Positions 53,121 through 63,237 of a stretch of DNA of 64,000 nucleotides are shown piece after piece; within the stretch, counting starts at the first letter, position 1; each line of letters starts with the position of its first letter. This DNA comes from Poriferisodalis sp965231925 (GTDB taxonomy: Bacteria; Actinomycetota; Acidimicrobiia; Acidimicrobiales; Poriferisodalaceae), in the NCBI GenBank assembly GCA_965231925.1, contig OZ246894.1:3162001-3226000 (forward strand), given 5' to 3'. A model generated the notes under the pieces. It saw only the letters and a list, made by a program, of their open reading frames with translations. It had not been told where the DNA came from and searched no databases. Made by a program: the position numbers and the translations under genes.

Positions 53121-54332
53121 TCAGCGTCGCCGGATGAGGGCGACCCGCTCGGCGGCGTCATTGACGTCGTCGCCCTGCTCGCTCACCAGCGCTGCGCGGT
53201 CGGCTGCGGCTGCTGCGGCAGCGCCGACCTCCGCTCTGGCGAGGGCGGCTTCCACGCCGTCGGCCGCCACAATCTTGGCCCAGCTCACCAAGGCCGCGAC
53301 CATCTCGTCCTCGGGCACCACCGACACGACTTGGCCCTTGACGAAGAGATGACCGCGCGAGCGGCCCGCGGCGATCCCCAGGTCGGCACTGCGGGCCTCA
53401 CCCGGCCCGTTCACCACGCAGCCCATCACCGCCACTTGCACCGCCAAGTCGAGCTGTTCAAAGGCCGCCTGGGCTTCCTCGGCCACCGAGATGACGTCCA
53501 CTTCGGCCCGGCCGCACGACGGGCACGCAACCAGATCAGTGCCCGAACGCTCCCGCAGACCCAATGCCTGGAGCAATTGCTGGCCGGCCTTGGCCTCCTG
53601 GACCGGGTCGGCCGTCAGGCTGTAGCGGATTGTGTCACCTATGCCTTCATTGAGCAGGGTTGCGATGCCCGCGGTCGACTTCACCAGGCCCGCAGGCGGG
53701 GGCCCGGCTTCCGTTACGCCGAGGTGCAGCGGGAAATCGACCTCGTCGGCGAGCATCCGGTAGGACTCCACCATCAGCGTCACATCGCTGGCCTTGACCG
53801 AGATCTTGACGTCGTCGAAACCCACCTCGGCGAAGTAGCCGAGTTCTCGTTTGGCCGATTCGACCAATGCGGTGGGGGTCATGCCATAGCGTGCCTCGAT
53901 GTCGGGATCGAGCGAGCCGCCGTTGACGCCGATACGGATGGGGACGCCACGATCCCGAGCCTGCGACGCCACGGCGCGTATCTGGTCGGGCTTGCGGATA
54001 TTGCCTGGATTCAGCCGCAGGCAGTCCACTCCGGCATCAAGAGCTGCCAGCGCGAGCCGGTACTGGAAGTGGACGTCGGCCACGAGGGGCACTGGCGAGC
54101 GGGGCACGATGTGCGCGAGCGCCTCGACGGCTGCGAGGTCGTTCGCCGTGCAGCGCACGATGTCGGCGCCGGCACCGGCCAGTGCGTAGATCTGGGCGAG
54201 GGTGCCCTCGACGTCGGAGGTCTTGGTGGTGGTCATCGACTGCACCGAGACCGGTGCCCCGCCGCCGACCGCGACCGATCCGACAAGCACCTGGCGGGAA
54301 TGCCGTCGGGGGTAGCGGGCGGAGGTGGTCAT
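53121..54332 (-). CDS. ispG: 4-hydroxy-3-methylbut-2-en-1-yl diphosphate synthase
   Basis: A 403-residue IspG (GcpE) of the MEP isoprenoid pathway. The N-terminal TIM barrel has VSVQSMTTTKTSDVEGTLAQ, RCTANDLAAVEAL and RLNPGNIRKPDQIRAVASQA. The C-terminal [4Fe-4S] domain has VACPSCGRAEVD (two ligands) and VMGCVVNGPGEARSADLGIA (third Cys and the conserved Glu). All ligands are present. It follows rseP and dxr, the usual actinobacterial dxr-rseP-ispG order. Confidence 0.97.
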   Translation of the reverse strand: MTTSARYPRRHSRQVLVGSVAVGGGAPVSVQSMTTTKTSDVEGTLAQIYALAGAGADIVRCTANDLAAVEALAHIVPRSPVPLVADVHFQYRLALAALDAGVDCLRLNPGNIRKPDQIRAVASQARDRGVPIRIGVNGGSLDPDIEARYGMTPTALVESAKRELGYFAEVGFDDVKISVKASDVTLMVESYRMLADEVDFPLHLGVTEAGPPPAGLVKSTAGIATLLNEGIGDTIRYSLTADPVQEAKAGQQLLQALGLRERSGTDLVACPSCGRAEVDVISVAEEAQAAFEQLDLAVQVAVMGCVVNGPGEARSADLGIAAGRSRGHLFVKGQVVSVVPEDEMVAALVSWAKIVAADGVEAALARAEVGAAAAAAADRAALVSEQGDDVNDAAERVALIRRR

Positions 54333-54345
54333 GGCGCTGATGGGC

Positions 54346-55587
54346 TCACAGGTCGATGGGGTTGGCGATGTCGAGGTAGAGCAGGCCGACTGCCAGCAGG
54401 ACGAGGGCGGTCACCACGACGGCCACGACGGGTGCCAACGCCCGGGGATTGCTCAGGTAGCGGCCGCGTCCCCCGCGCTCGCGCCAGCGTTCATAGGTTG
54501 CAATTGCCACATGGCCGCCGTCGAAGGGCGGCACCGGCAACATGTTGAACACACCGAGGAAGACGTTGACTATCGCGAACATCAGCGCCCGCTCGGACCA
54601 ACCCCACGAGGAGTCCGAAGCCAGGTCAACGATGCCGAAGACGCTCAATGGCCGCGTGCTCAGGTTCTCGTTGGCAGATGGATCACCGGGCGGCGACACG
54701 ATTCGGTCAACCACATCGCCGAAGTTGGCGAATAGCGACCAGATGCCGCGCACCGAATCGGCGATCGCTCCCGAGAGATCGGCGAATCCTCGGACAATCG
54801 CCGTGGGCAGGCCGGCGGTCTCATAGGTGACCGCCAGCCCGGCACGCACTCCCAGCAGACCTCGTCCTGTCTCGGGATCTGCGGCCAGCGTCGTCTCGAC
54901 ATTCAGAAGCGCACCGTCTCGCTCGATCTCGAGCAGCACCCGCTCGCCGGGCCGGGCCTGCACTTCGGATACGAACACGTCCCAGTCCTGCGTGACGGTT
55001 CCGTTGACGCTCACGATGCGATCGCCTGGGGCAATGCCTGCGGCGACGGCGGGAAGTGCCACCCCGTCTCGCTGGCTCATCACCTCGGCAACCTGCCAAC
55101 GGTCCTCTTCGAGGGCGGGCGCGCCGAGCACTGCATGCAGCGCCACAAAGGCGACCAGCGCCATCATCAGGTGCATGAGCGAACCCGCGCTCACGACCAG
55201 CAGGCGGCGGGGGTAGCTCTTGACTCGGTACGCCCGGTGCTCATCGCCCGGTTCAACGGCATCGCTGCTCGACATGCCGATGACACGCACGTAGGCCCCC
55301 AGCGGCAGCGCCCGCAGGCCGTACGTCGTCTCGCCCCGGCGAAAGCTCCACAGCCGCGGGCCGAAACCCAAGAAGAAGTCGGTGGCCTTCATCCCGACGG
55401 CGCGAGCAGCCGCGAAGTGGCCGAACTCGTGCATGAACAGCACACCGGCGAGCACCGCCGCGGCACCGACAGCGAACGGGTACCTCCACGCCAGCCATGC
55501 GAGCACCGCGAGTGCGGAAAGCCAGCCGGCGGTGCGCGAGGCCACGCCGAGCGCCGGGGTGTGCTGCTCGTCCGCGTGACCCCTCAT
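54346..55587 (-). CDS. rseP: site-2 metalloprotease RseP
   Basis: A 413-residue M50 intramembrane protease. The zinc site HEFGH is at 53-57 in the first helices, DFFLGFGPRLWSFRRGETTY follows, a PDZ domain occupies about 170-250 (VAAGIAPGDRIVSVNGTVTQ), and NMLPVPPFDGGHVAI supplies the third zinc ligand. It would cleave anti-sigma factors in the membrane. The start overlaps the dxr stop (55584-55587). Confidence 0.95.
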   Translation of the reverse strand: MRGHADEQHTPALGVASRTAGWLSALAVLAWLAWRYPFAVGAAAVLAGVLFMHEFGHFAAARAVGMKATDFFLGFGPRLWSFRRGETTYGLRALPLGAYVRVIGMSSSDAVEPGDEHRAYRVKSYPRRLLVVSAGSLMHLMMALVAFVALHAVLGAPALEEDRWQVAEVMSQRDGVALPAVAAGIAPGDRIVSVNGTVTQDWDVFVSEVQARPGERVLLEIERDGALLNVETTLAADPETGRGLLGVRAGLAVTYETAGLPTAIVRGFADLSGAIADSVRGIWSLFANFGDVVDRIVSPPGDPSANENLSTRPLSVFGIVDLASDSSWGWSERALMFAIVNVFLGVFNMLPVPPFDGGHVAIATYERWRERGGRGRYLSNPRALAPVVAVVVTALVLLAVGLLYLDIANPIDL

Positions 55588-56774
55588 GGGCGAAGACCGT
55601 TCACTGCGTCAGCCACATGGCGTCGTCCCTGCTGATCCGCTGCGATGACTGCCTCCACGCTGTCCGCAGCTGCTCCGTCGTGATGCTGCATCGCTTGGTC
55701 GATCACGCGTTCGATCTCGTGCCAACGCAGTCGGCCCTCCAAGAACGCACCCACGGCCTGCTCGTTGGCCCCATTCAGCCAGGCCGGCGCGGTGCCGCCC
55801 GCTCGGCCCGCGTCATACGCCAAGCGCAGGCAGCCGAAGGTCTCGGTGTCGGGCATTTCGAATTCGAGCGCGCCGATCGCCGACCAGTCGACGGCACCGA
55901 ACGGCGTCCCGATGCGCTCGGGGTATGCCAAGGCGTAGCCAATGGGCAACCGCATGTCCGGCAAGGACAGCTGCGCCACGGTGCTGCCGTCGGCAAAGGT
56001 CACCATCGAGTGGATCACCGACTGCGGCTGGATGACCACCTCGATCCGGTCGTAGTCCACGCCGAACAGCTCGTGAGCCTCGATGACCTCGAGGCCCTTG
56101 TTCATGAGTGTCGAGGAATCGACCGTGATCTTGGGACCCATGGACCACGTCGGGTGTGCCAAGGCGTCAGCGACGGTTGCCTCGCGCAATCCGGCGGCAT
56201 CGCGGCCGCGGAACGGCCCGCCGCTGCCGGTGAGAATCAGCCGCTCGGGCGGCGCAGACTGTCCAGCAAGGCACTGGTGCAGGGCGCTGTGCTCGCTGTC
56301 AACCGGGATGAGCTCGGCGCCGGGCACCCTTCGGAGGGGCTGCACCAGCGGTCCCGCTGCGATGAGGCTCTCCTTGTTCGCCAGTGCAAGCCGGCGCCCG
56401 GCCCGCAGTGCCGACAGCGTGACGCCCAAGCCGGCGAAGCCCACGACACCATTCACGACGACGTCGGCGACGGCTGCGAGATCTACGAATGCATCAGGGC
56501 CTGCGAGCACCTCGATGCCGCTGGGCAGTGCGGCCCGCAGCTCCCCCCCGAGGTCCGGATCGCCGATTCCGACCGCTGCGGGCTCGAATTCTGTTGCCTG
56601 CGCGGCGAGTGCGCTCACCGAACTGTTCGCGGCAAGCGCGATCGCCCGGAACCGGTCCGGCTCGGCGCGCATCACCTCCAGCGTCTGGGTGCCGATCGAG
56701 CCCGTCGAACCGAGCACAGCGACGGTCGTCGCGCCCACGCGCCTAGCCGACGACGCAGGAGTTTCGGGCCGCAC
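55584..56774 (-). CDS. dxr: 1-deoxy-D-xylulose 5-phosphate reductoisomerase
   Basis: A 396-residue Dxr, first committed step of the MEP pathway. VAVLGSTGSIGTQTLEVMRA is the NADPH site, LALANKESLIAAGPLV the signature, and DSEHSALHQCLAG and TGSGGPFRG follow; MGPKITVDSSTLMNKGLEVI and EAHELFGVDYDRIEVVIQPQ form the metal and substrate site. The start is a GTG. It lies 33 bp downstream of cdsA. Confidence 0.97.
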   Translation of the reverse strand: MRPETPASSARRVGATTVAVLGSTGSIGTQTLEVMRAEPDRFRAIALAANSSVSALAAQATEFEPAAVGIGDPDLGGELRAALPSGIEVLAGPDAFVDLAAVADVVVNGVVGFAGLGVTLSALRAGRRLALANKESLIAAGPLVQPLRRVPGAELIPVDSEHSALHQCLAGQSAPPERLILTGSGGPFRGRDAAGLREATVADALAHPTWSMGPKITVDSSTLMNKGLEVIEAHELFGVDYDRIEVVIQPQSVIHSMVTFADGSTVAQLSLPDMRLPIGYALAYPERIGTPFGAVDWSAIGALEFEMPDTETFGCLRLAYDAGRAGGTAPAWLNGANEQAVGAFLEGRLRWHEIERVIDQAMQHHDGAAADSVEAVIAADQQGRRHVADAVNGLRP

Positions 56775-56807
56775 GTGAGCGCGTTCTTACCCACGGCGAA
56801 CCAGCGC

Positions 56808-58259
56808 TCATGTGGCGGGTCCCAGAACGTATGTGCCGGCGAAGTACGCCGCCGGCAAGGCGAAGAGCAGCGCGTCGAAGCGGTCGAAGACGCCGCCGTG
56901 ACCGGGCAGCAGGCTGCCCATGTCCTTGATGGCCACATCGCGCTTGACCATCGACTGCGTCAGATCCCCGAGCGGCGCCGCGAGCGCGACGGCGAGGCTC
57001 AGCCACAGGGCGTCGAGCAGACTTCCGGTCCACGGGAACACACCGGGGAAACGATTCAGCACGAGCGCGGTGATCACGACCGACAGCACGATGCCGCCGA
57101 TGAGCCCTTCGTGGGTCTTGTTGGGGCTGATCCGCGGCGCAAGGCGGCTCTGGCCTGTCGTGCGGCCGATCACATAGCCGCCGACGTCGTAGACGACGGT
57201 CCCGATCACCGCGGCGATCAGCATGGAGTCGCCGTTCGGCTCGCGCAGGATCAGCGCGGCAAACGATCCCAATCCGCCGACCCACAGCAGACCGAGCATC
57301 GTGATGGCCAAGTTCGCGGTGGGATGATCTCGCTCGACGCCGAGCAGGAACCAGCAGAAGACGGTCACCGCGGCGACAGCCAGCACAATGGGATAGGCCT
57401 CGACGCCACGCAGGTGCACCGCGACCGGCAAGCCGCCGACTCCGACAAGTCCTGCCAGCGTCGCCGGCCGGTAGCCGAGCGGTCGAGCGGCCCGGTAGAA
57501 CTCCGCCGCGGCCAGCACCAGCACGATGACCACGAGCGCAACGGTGGCTGCTTCGCCCAGGCGGAGCGCGCCGAAGAACAGCGCGGCCAGCGCCGCGCCG
57601 ACGGCAATGGCAGCCGGCAGATTGCGACCGCTGCGGCCTGCCTCGGCGGGACCGTTGTGCAACATGGTCCGGGCTTCGTCGCTCACGACTCCACGCTCCT
57701 CGTAGTCCTGGCTCCCCTCGCGCCAGTGCGACGCTGACGCATCGAGCCGAGCCCATTGAGCGAAGCGATCAGATTCAGATGCCGGCGCGCCGGTCTGCGA
57801 CGGTACTTCGGTGGGAGTTGCGGCCGCTGCGACCGGCACGGATGCCGCAGCAGCCTCGGCGACTGGCACCGCCGGCGTCTCGGCCGGCGTTGATGGCGGG
57901 CTCGCAGGAGCTGGCGCAAGGTCCGCGCGCGGGATGGGCGGCACCTCCTCGGGAGCGTCGAAGAGCGGTTCATAGCCGGCTTCGGCCCCTTCGTCGGTCG
58001 CCACGGGAGCTTCGCTGGCCAGTCGAGGGTCGTCGGGCAGATGCGGGAACAGGCGGGAGCCCCCGCGACGCTGCGACTCTGCGGCATCGGCATCGGACGC
58101 GGAAGGCGAAGTCGGCTCGGCCGGCTCAGCCGATGCAGCGTCGTCGTCGGATTCGAAGTTCACGAGTGGTCGGGTGGCTCCCAAGGGATCGCCAGTGATC
58201 GCCGGATCATCGGAATCGGCGCCGGGGTGCGTTGGCGGATGCTCGCTGCTTTCGGACAT
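56808..58259 (-). CDS. cdsA: phosphatidate cytidylyltransferase
   Basis: A 483-residue CDP-diglyceride synthase. The C-terminal ~270 residues are a multi-helix membrane domain ending in the CdsA signature: APLGDLTQSMVKRDVAIKDM, then LLPGHGGVFDRFDALLFALP. The first ~210 residues are a hydrophilic Ala/Pro/Glu/Ser-rich tail not found in the E. coli enzyme but common as an extension in actinobacteria. It makes CDP-diacylglycerol for phospholipid synthesis. Confidence 0.95.
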   Translation of the reverse strand: MSESSEHPPTHPGADSDDPAITGDPLGATRPLVNFESDDDAASAEPAEPTSPSASDADAAESQRRGGSRLFPHLPDDPRLASEAPVATDEGAEAGYEPLFDAPEEVPPIPRADLAPAPASPPSTPAETPAVPVAEAAAASVPVAAAATPTEVPSQTGAPASESDRFAQWARLDASASHWREGSQDYEERGVVSDEARTMLHNGPAEAGRSGRNLPAAIAVGAALAALFFGALRLGEAATVALVVIVLVLAAAEFYRAARPLGYRPATLAGLVGVGGLPVAVHLRGVEAYPIVLAVAAVTVFCWFLLGVERDHPTANLAITMLGLLWVGGLGSFAALILREPNGDSMLIAAVIGTVVYDVGGYVIGRTTGQSRLAPRISPNKTHEGLIGGIVLSVVITALVLNRFPGVFPWTGSLLDALWLSLAVALAAPLGDLTQSMVKRDVAIKDMGSLLPGHGGVFDRFDALLFALPAAYFAGTYVLGPAT

Positions 58260-58279
58260 CTACCTTCACACCTGCTCGG

Positions 58280-58846
58280 TTACACCTCGAGGAGTTCTTG
58301 CTCCTTGGCGTCCAACGCCCGATCAATGTCTCCGACGAACTTGGCGGTGTCGGCGTCGAGCTTCTGTTCGAAGCTGCGCTTGTGATCGGCGGAGATCTCC
58401 TTCTCCTTTTCGAGGGTATCGAGATCGTGACGAGCACTGCGCCGCAGGTTGCGCACTGCGACACGCCCGTCTTCAGCCATCTGCTTCACCACTCGTACCA
58501 GATCCCTTCGCCGGTCCTCGGTCAGCGGAGGGAAGACCAGCCGCAGGACGTGGCCATCGCTCGATGGGTTGATGCCCAGGTCGGACTCCATGACGGCCTT
58601 GGAGATGGCGTCGACTGCAGCGCGGTCGAACGGCTGGATCACCAGCATGCGTGCCTCGGGTACCGAGAATCCCGCGAGCTGTTGCAAGGGAACGGCCGCG
58701 CCGTAGTAGTCGACTTGAATCTTCTCGACCAGTGCCGGCGTTGCGCGCCCGGTGCGGACGGTGGCGAAGTTGCCGCGGGCGTGTTCGACAGCGCTGCGCA
58801 TCCGATCACGAGCATCCGTGCAGATCTCGGCAGCGAATTCGCTCAC
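58280..58846 (-). CDS. frr: ribosome recycling factor
   Basis: A 188-residue RRF, normal length. The segments FATVRTGRATPALVEKIQVD, YYGAAVPLQQLAGFSVPEAR, ESDLGINPSSDGHVLRLVFP and PLTEDRRRDLVRVVKQMAED match the family closely. It releases post-termination ribosomes with EF-G. The gene is 20 bp upstream of cdsA. Confidence 0.97.
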   Translation of the reverse strand: MSEFAAEICTDARDRMRSAVEHARGNFATVRTGRATPALVEKIQVDYYGAAVPLQQLAGFSVPEARMLVIQPFDRAAVDAISKAVMESDLGINPSSDGHVLRLVFPPLTEDRRRDLVRVVKQMAEDGRVAVRNLRRSARHDLDTLEKEKEISADHKRSFEQKLDADTAKFVGDIDRALDAKEQELLEV

Positions 58847-58916
58847 CTGCCCAGCGTAGCGACGACCTGTCGGGAGTCGCCGTCACTTCGGCGACCTCAC
58901 AGGAGTGAAGCGGCGC

Positions 58917-59684
58917 TCAGCGCACGAGCGTGCCGAGCGCCTCGCCTTCGACAACGCTGCGGAAATTGCCTCGTGTCATCAGATCGAAGACCACGATCGG
59001 AGTGGCGTTGTCCTTGCACACGGCGATCGCAGCGGAGTCCATAACCGCCAACTCCCGCGACAGCACTTCGAGAAACGTGACCTCGCTGAGGAGCTGGGCG
59101 TTCGGATCCGTCTGCGGATCGGCCGTGTAGACGCCATCGACTCCGGAATGCGTGCCCTTGAGCACGACATCTGCGTCGACTTCCGCTGCACGCAGGGCCG
59201 CTGCTGTGTCCGTCGTGAAGAACGGGTTGCCGGTGCCGGCCGCGAAGATCACCACGCGGCCTTTCTCGAGGTGGCGCACGGCGCGGCGCCGGATGTAGGG
59301 CTCTGCGATCTGCGCCATGCCGATGGCGGTCATCACCCGGGTGGGCACGTCTTTGCGCTCGAGCGCATCTTGCAGCGCGAGCGCGTTGATGACGGTGGCG
59401 AGCATCCCCATGTGGTCAGACTGAGCGCGGTCCATGCCGCCGATCGAGCCCGCCATGCCGCGCCAGATATTGCCGCCCCCGACGACGACGGCGATATCGA
59501 CGTCCAGCGAGGTCACCACGTCGGCAATCTCCGAGGCGAGCCCATCAACCACGGATGCGCTGACGTTGTGGCCTCCGGCTTCGGCCAGGGCTTCGCCCGA
59601 CAGCTTCAGCACCACCCGCCTCCACTTGGGCGGTCCCTCCCAACGGCGGGCCTTCTGCGGCTCTTCGGACTCAGCCGCAGCCAC
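58917..59684 (-). CDS. pyrH: UMP kinase
   Basis: A 255-residue PyrH of the amino-acid-kinase fold: RRVVLKLSGEALAEAGGHNV, DIAVVVGGGNIWRGMAGSIG and GTGNPFFTTDTAAALRAAEV are diagnostic, and DNATPIVVFDLMTRGNFRSV lies near the end. It has a ~20-residue N-terminal extension. It phosphorylates UMP with ATP. Located between tsf and frr in the standard order. Confidence 0.97.
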   Translation of the reverse strand: MAAAESEEPQKARRWEGPPKWRRVVLKLSGEALAEAGGHNVSASVVDGLASEIADVVTSLDVDIAVVVGGGNIWRGMAGSIGGMDRAQSDHMGMLATVINALALQDALERKDVPTRVMTAIGMAQIAEPYIRRRAVRHLEKGRVVIFAAGTGNPFFTTDTAAALRAAEVDADVVLKGTHSGVDGVYTADPQTDPNAQLLSEVTFLEVLSRELAVMDSAAIAVCKDNATPIVVFDLMTRGNFRSVVEGEALGTLVR

Positions 59685-59692
59685 AGCGGTGC

Positions 59693-60499
59693 TCAGCGAC
59701 CGATCTCGACTTGGGCGAAACGGGTCACGTTCGCCGCACCGACGAGATCGGCGATCGTCCGCTTCTCGTCCTTCACGAACTTCTGCTCCATGAGCGTGTG
59801 CTCACGCAGGTAGCCGGTGAGGCGGCCTTCGACGATCTTGGGCAGCGCCGCCTCCGGTTTGCCCTCATTGCGGCTGATTGCCTCGAAGGTCGCCCGCTCG
59901 CGATCAAGCACGTCCGTCGGCACGTCTGACCGCCGGATGTAGGTGGGGCGGCTGCTCGCTATGTGCAGCGCGACATCGTGAGCGAGTTCGGGTGTCGCTC
60001 CTTCGAGTTGCACGAGCACTGCATTGACGCCACGGCCGTTCTGGTGGTGGACGTAGGCATCGATGCAGGCGCCGCTCGGGGCCTCGAAACGCTCAACCGT
60101 TCCGATCGCGATGTTCTCCTTGAGCGTGATCTTGAGATCGTCGATGACGCCTGCTGCATCGGCAACGGCTGAGGGACCGCTTGCGATCACATCGCTCAGC
60201 AGCTTGTCTGCCATCGCGATGAATCCATCGGACTTGGCGACGAAGTCTGTCTCGCAGCGCAACTCGACGATCGCGCCGACTGAGGCGTCCCCGCTGTCCT
60301 CCACGCGAGCCACAACGACGCCGTCGCTGTTGTCACGGTCGCCTCGTGCCACCGACTTGGCGATGCCATTCTCACGAAGCCACTGGGCCGCCGCGGCGGC
60401 ATCCCCATCGCATCGGGTCAGTGCGTTCTTGGCGTCCATCATTCCCGCACCAGTGGCCTGGCGCAAAGCCTGAACGTCCTTGGCAGTGAACGTTGCCAT
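59693..60499 (-). CDS. tsf: translation elongation factor Ts
   Basis: A 268-residue EF-Ts, nucleotide exchange factor for EF-Tu. FTAKDVQALRQATGAGMMDA, KNALTRCDGDAAAAAQWLRE and VELRCETDFVAKSDGF are diagnostic. Start set at the ATG at 60499, with ribosome-binding GGAAGGAG (60510-60517) lying inside the end of rpsB; the longer open frame adds eight unrelated residues. Stop of rpsB and start of tsf are one base apart. Confidence 0.97.
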   Translation of the reverse strand: MATFTAKDVQALRQATGAGMMDAKNALTRCDGDAAAAAQWLRENGIAKSVARGDRDNSDGVVVARVEDSGDASVGAIVELRCETDFVAKSDGFIAMADKLLSDVIASGPSAVADAAGVIDDLKITLKENIAIGTVERFEAPSGACIDAYVHHQNGRGVNAVLVQLEGATPELAHDVALHIASSRPTYIRRSDVPTDVLDRERATFEAISRNEGKPEAALPKIVEGRLTGYLREHTLMEQKFVKDEKRTIADLVGAANVTRFAQVEIGR

Positions 60500-60500
60500 G

Positions 60501-61520
<1,020 letters not shown>

Positions 61521-61678
61521 GAATGCTCCTCCCCACGGTTCGAAACTCTGCACCGAGGACGACGCCGCTTGGGCAGCGGCGACCGTGGGGTCGCCCCGGC
61601 TGATCAGCTCATGGACATGGCGCTGCGGCGCCCGCGAGGCCGGGCCTCCGCAAGACGGGGCTTGCGGGAGACTGGACC
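61521..61678 (-). promoter_or_regulatory. rpsB leader with hairpins
   Basis: 158 bp upstream of rpsB. A perfect 7-bp stem GGCGACC-GTGG-GGTCGCC occupies 61578-61595, next to a second small hairpin (GCCGC/GCGGC, about 61564-61580). These could form a leader structure for S2 autoregulation or a terminator for the upstream M23 gene; no T run is visible. Confidence 0.35.
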
Positions 61679-62275
61679 TCAGAGCACTGCAATGCCAGCG
61701 TCGGAGTGTAACCAGCGCAGTTGCAGCCGGTACACGGGCACCGGTGAGGGAACGAGCCGCGGACGGCCGCGAACGGGCTGCGCGCCGACACCGCCGTCCT
61801 CGTCGAAGATCGGGGCCGGGTCGAGGTATGTCTCGCCTCGACGCACGCCGACATGAAGCCTGTCGCCGGTGGTGCCCAGCAGTTGTCCCTGATGCACCCG
61901 TTCGCCTCGACGCACGGCGATGGTCGCCACCCCGGAATACGACACCCGCAGACCGTCGGGATGGCTCACCGTGACGTGGAGCCGCCCTCCCACCTGTCCT
62001 GCGAAGCTCACGACGCCACGTGCGGCCGCCCAGAACGATGCGCCGGGCTGCGTTGCGAACTCCAGGCCGCGATTGCCTGGCCCGTAGGAATGCGTCGGCG
62101 GTCGAAACGGATCGACCACCGTTCCCTCGACCGGCCAGACGTAGGTCACCGTCGGCCCAGACTGGGTCGGCCCAGTTGTCGTCGGCCCAATCTGGGTCGG
62201 CCCTGTCTGCGCTGTCGCCGGGGCGCTGCCGACAGTCAGCACCCCCGCTGCCGCGACAACAAGTACTGCGGTCAG
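61679..62275 (-). CDS. secreted LytM/M23-domain protein, probably non-catalytic
   Basis: About 198 residues with an N-terminal hydrophobic secretion signal (LTAVLVVAAAGVLTV, then a Thr/Gly/Pro repeat linker) and a C-terminal LytM fold (WPVEGTVVDPFRPPTHSYGP, then FWAAARGVVSFAGQVGGRLH and VTVSHPDGLRVSYSGV). Two zinc-site motifs are altered: the usual HxGxD reads NRGLEF and the final HxH reads HVGV, so it probably cannot cleave peptidoglycan. No ATG, GTG or TTG precedes the signal in this frame; the likeliest start is a CTG that overlaps the xerC stop as CTGA (62272-62275). Confidence 0.8.
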   Translation of the reverse strand: MTAVLVVAAAGVLTVGSAPATAQTGPTQIGPTTTGPTQSGPTVTYVWPVEGTVVDPFRPPTHSYGPGNRGLEFATQPGASFWAAARGVVSFAGQVGGRLHVTVSHPDGLRVSYSGVATIAVRRGERVHQGQLLGTTGDRLHVGVRRGETYLDPAPIFDEDGGVGAQPVRGRPRLVPSPVPVYRLQLRWLHSDAGIAVL

Positions 62276-63216
62276 GCGCGCGGGTGTGCCGACTCGTACA
62301 CCTCCCTGAGGCGCTCCCTGCTGACCCGCGTATAGATCTGCGTCGTCGCGAGTCGCTGATGGCCGAGCAATTCCTGCACGACGCGCAGGTCGGCGCCACC
62401 GTCCAGCAGATGGGTCGCGTAGGTGTGCCGCAAGGCATGGGGATGGGTCGGCGTGTCTGCGTAATGATCCAGGATCCGCTGTACGTCGCGCGTCCCGAGG
62501 CGGTTGCCGCGCAGGTTCACCAGCAGAGCCACAGGGTCGCGGTCGGCCCGCTGGCGCAGACGCTGCGCATCGAACTCGTCGCTGCCACCGTCGCGCCAGG
62601 CTGCGAGCAATGCCACCGAAGGCTCGCTGAGCGGCACTCGGCGGGGCTTGGCACCCTTGCCGATCACCTCGATGTGAGTGTTGCCGGACCGGAAGGTGTC
62701 GCGGTCGAGCCCGCAGAGCTCGGCGACCCGCAAGCCGCTGCCGTAGAGCAATTCGAGCACGAGGCGGTCCCGCATCTCGGTCGGATCCGGCGGAACCGCA
62801 CCGTCGCCGAGCATCTCGGAGACTTCCGCTGCACCGAGCACGCGCGGCAACCGCCCTGAGCCAGCGGGCGCGGCGAGACCGAGCGCCGGATCGACCTCGA
62901 CGGCGCCGTCGCGCACCAGCCAGCCGAAGTAACGCCGCAATGCGGATGCCTTGCGCGCCACGGAGCGCTGCGTCAGTCCGCGTACCGACAGGAATGCGAT
63001 GTATCGCCGCAGCCGGCGCCGGTCGACGTCGCTGGGTGCGTCGAGCCCGGCTCGCGAGGCCCACTCGGAGAATTGGCACACATCGGTTCGATAGGCGCGC
63101 CTGGTGGACTCCGATGCCGCAGTGAGCGACAGGATGAATTCGGGAACTCGCCAAGCGGGTGGTGCCGCGGCCACCAGAACCACAGTACCGAGCGGCCCCC
63201 GCCGGATTGCAAGCAC
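62272..63216 (-). CDS. xerC: tyrosine recombinase XerC
   Basis: A 314-residue site-specific recombinase. The N-terminal SAM-like core-binding domain (STRRAYRTDVCQFSEWASRA) is followed by the catalytic domain with LELLYGSGLRVAELCGL (Arg), the lysine in GKGAKPRRVPLS, HPHALRHTYATHLL (His-x2-Arg), LLGHQRLATTQIYTRV (His and the Tyr nucleophile). All residues are present. It acts with XerD and FtsK to resolve chromosome dimers. The GTG at 63216 may be too early; a GTG about 15 codons downstream (VAAAPPAWRVPEF) is an alternative. Confidence 0.93.
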   Translation of the reverse strand: MLAIRRGPLGTVVLVAAAPPAWRVPEFILSLTAASESTRRAYRTDVCQFSEWASRAGLDAPSDVDRRRLRRYIAFLSVRGLTQRSVARKASALRRYFGWLVRDGAVEVDPALGLAAPAGSGRLPRVLGAAEVSEMLGDGAVPPDPTEMRDRLVLELLYGSGLRVAELCGLDRDTFRSGNTHIEVIGKGAKPRRVPLSEPSVALLAAWRDGGSDEFDAQRLRQRADRDPVALLVNLRGNRLGTRDVQRILDHYADTPTHPHALRHTYATHLLDGGADLRVVQELLGHQRLATTQIYTRVSRERLREVYESAHPRA

Positions 63217-63237
63217 CCGTGCAACCAGCGGGCGCCG

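Noticed and set aside
55497..57737. A 746-codon open frame on the plus strand
   Set aside because: Antisense to dxr and cdsA, both of which have clear family motifs.
61530..61560. GGTTCGAAACTC resembling a tRNA T-loop
   Set aside because: No acceptor, D-arm or anticodon arm can be built around it; it is in the rpsB leader.
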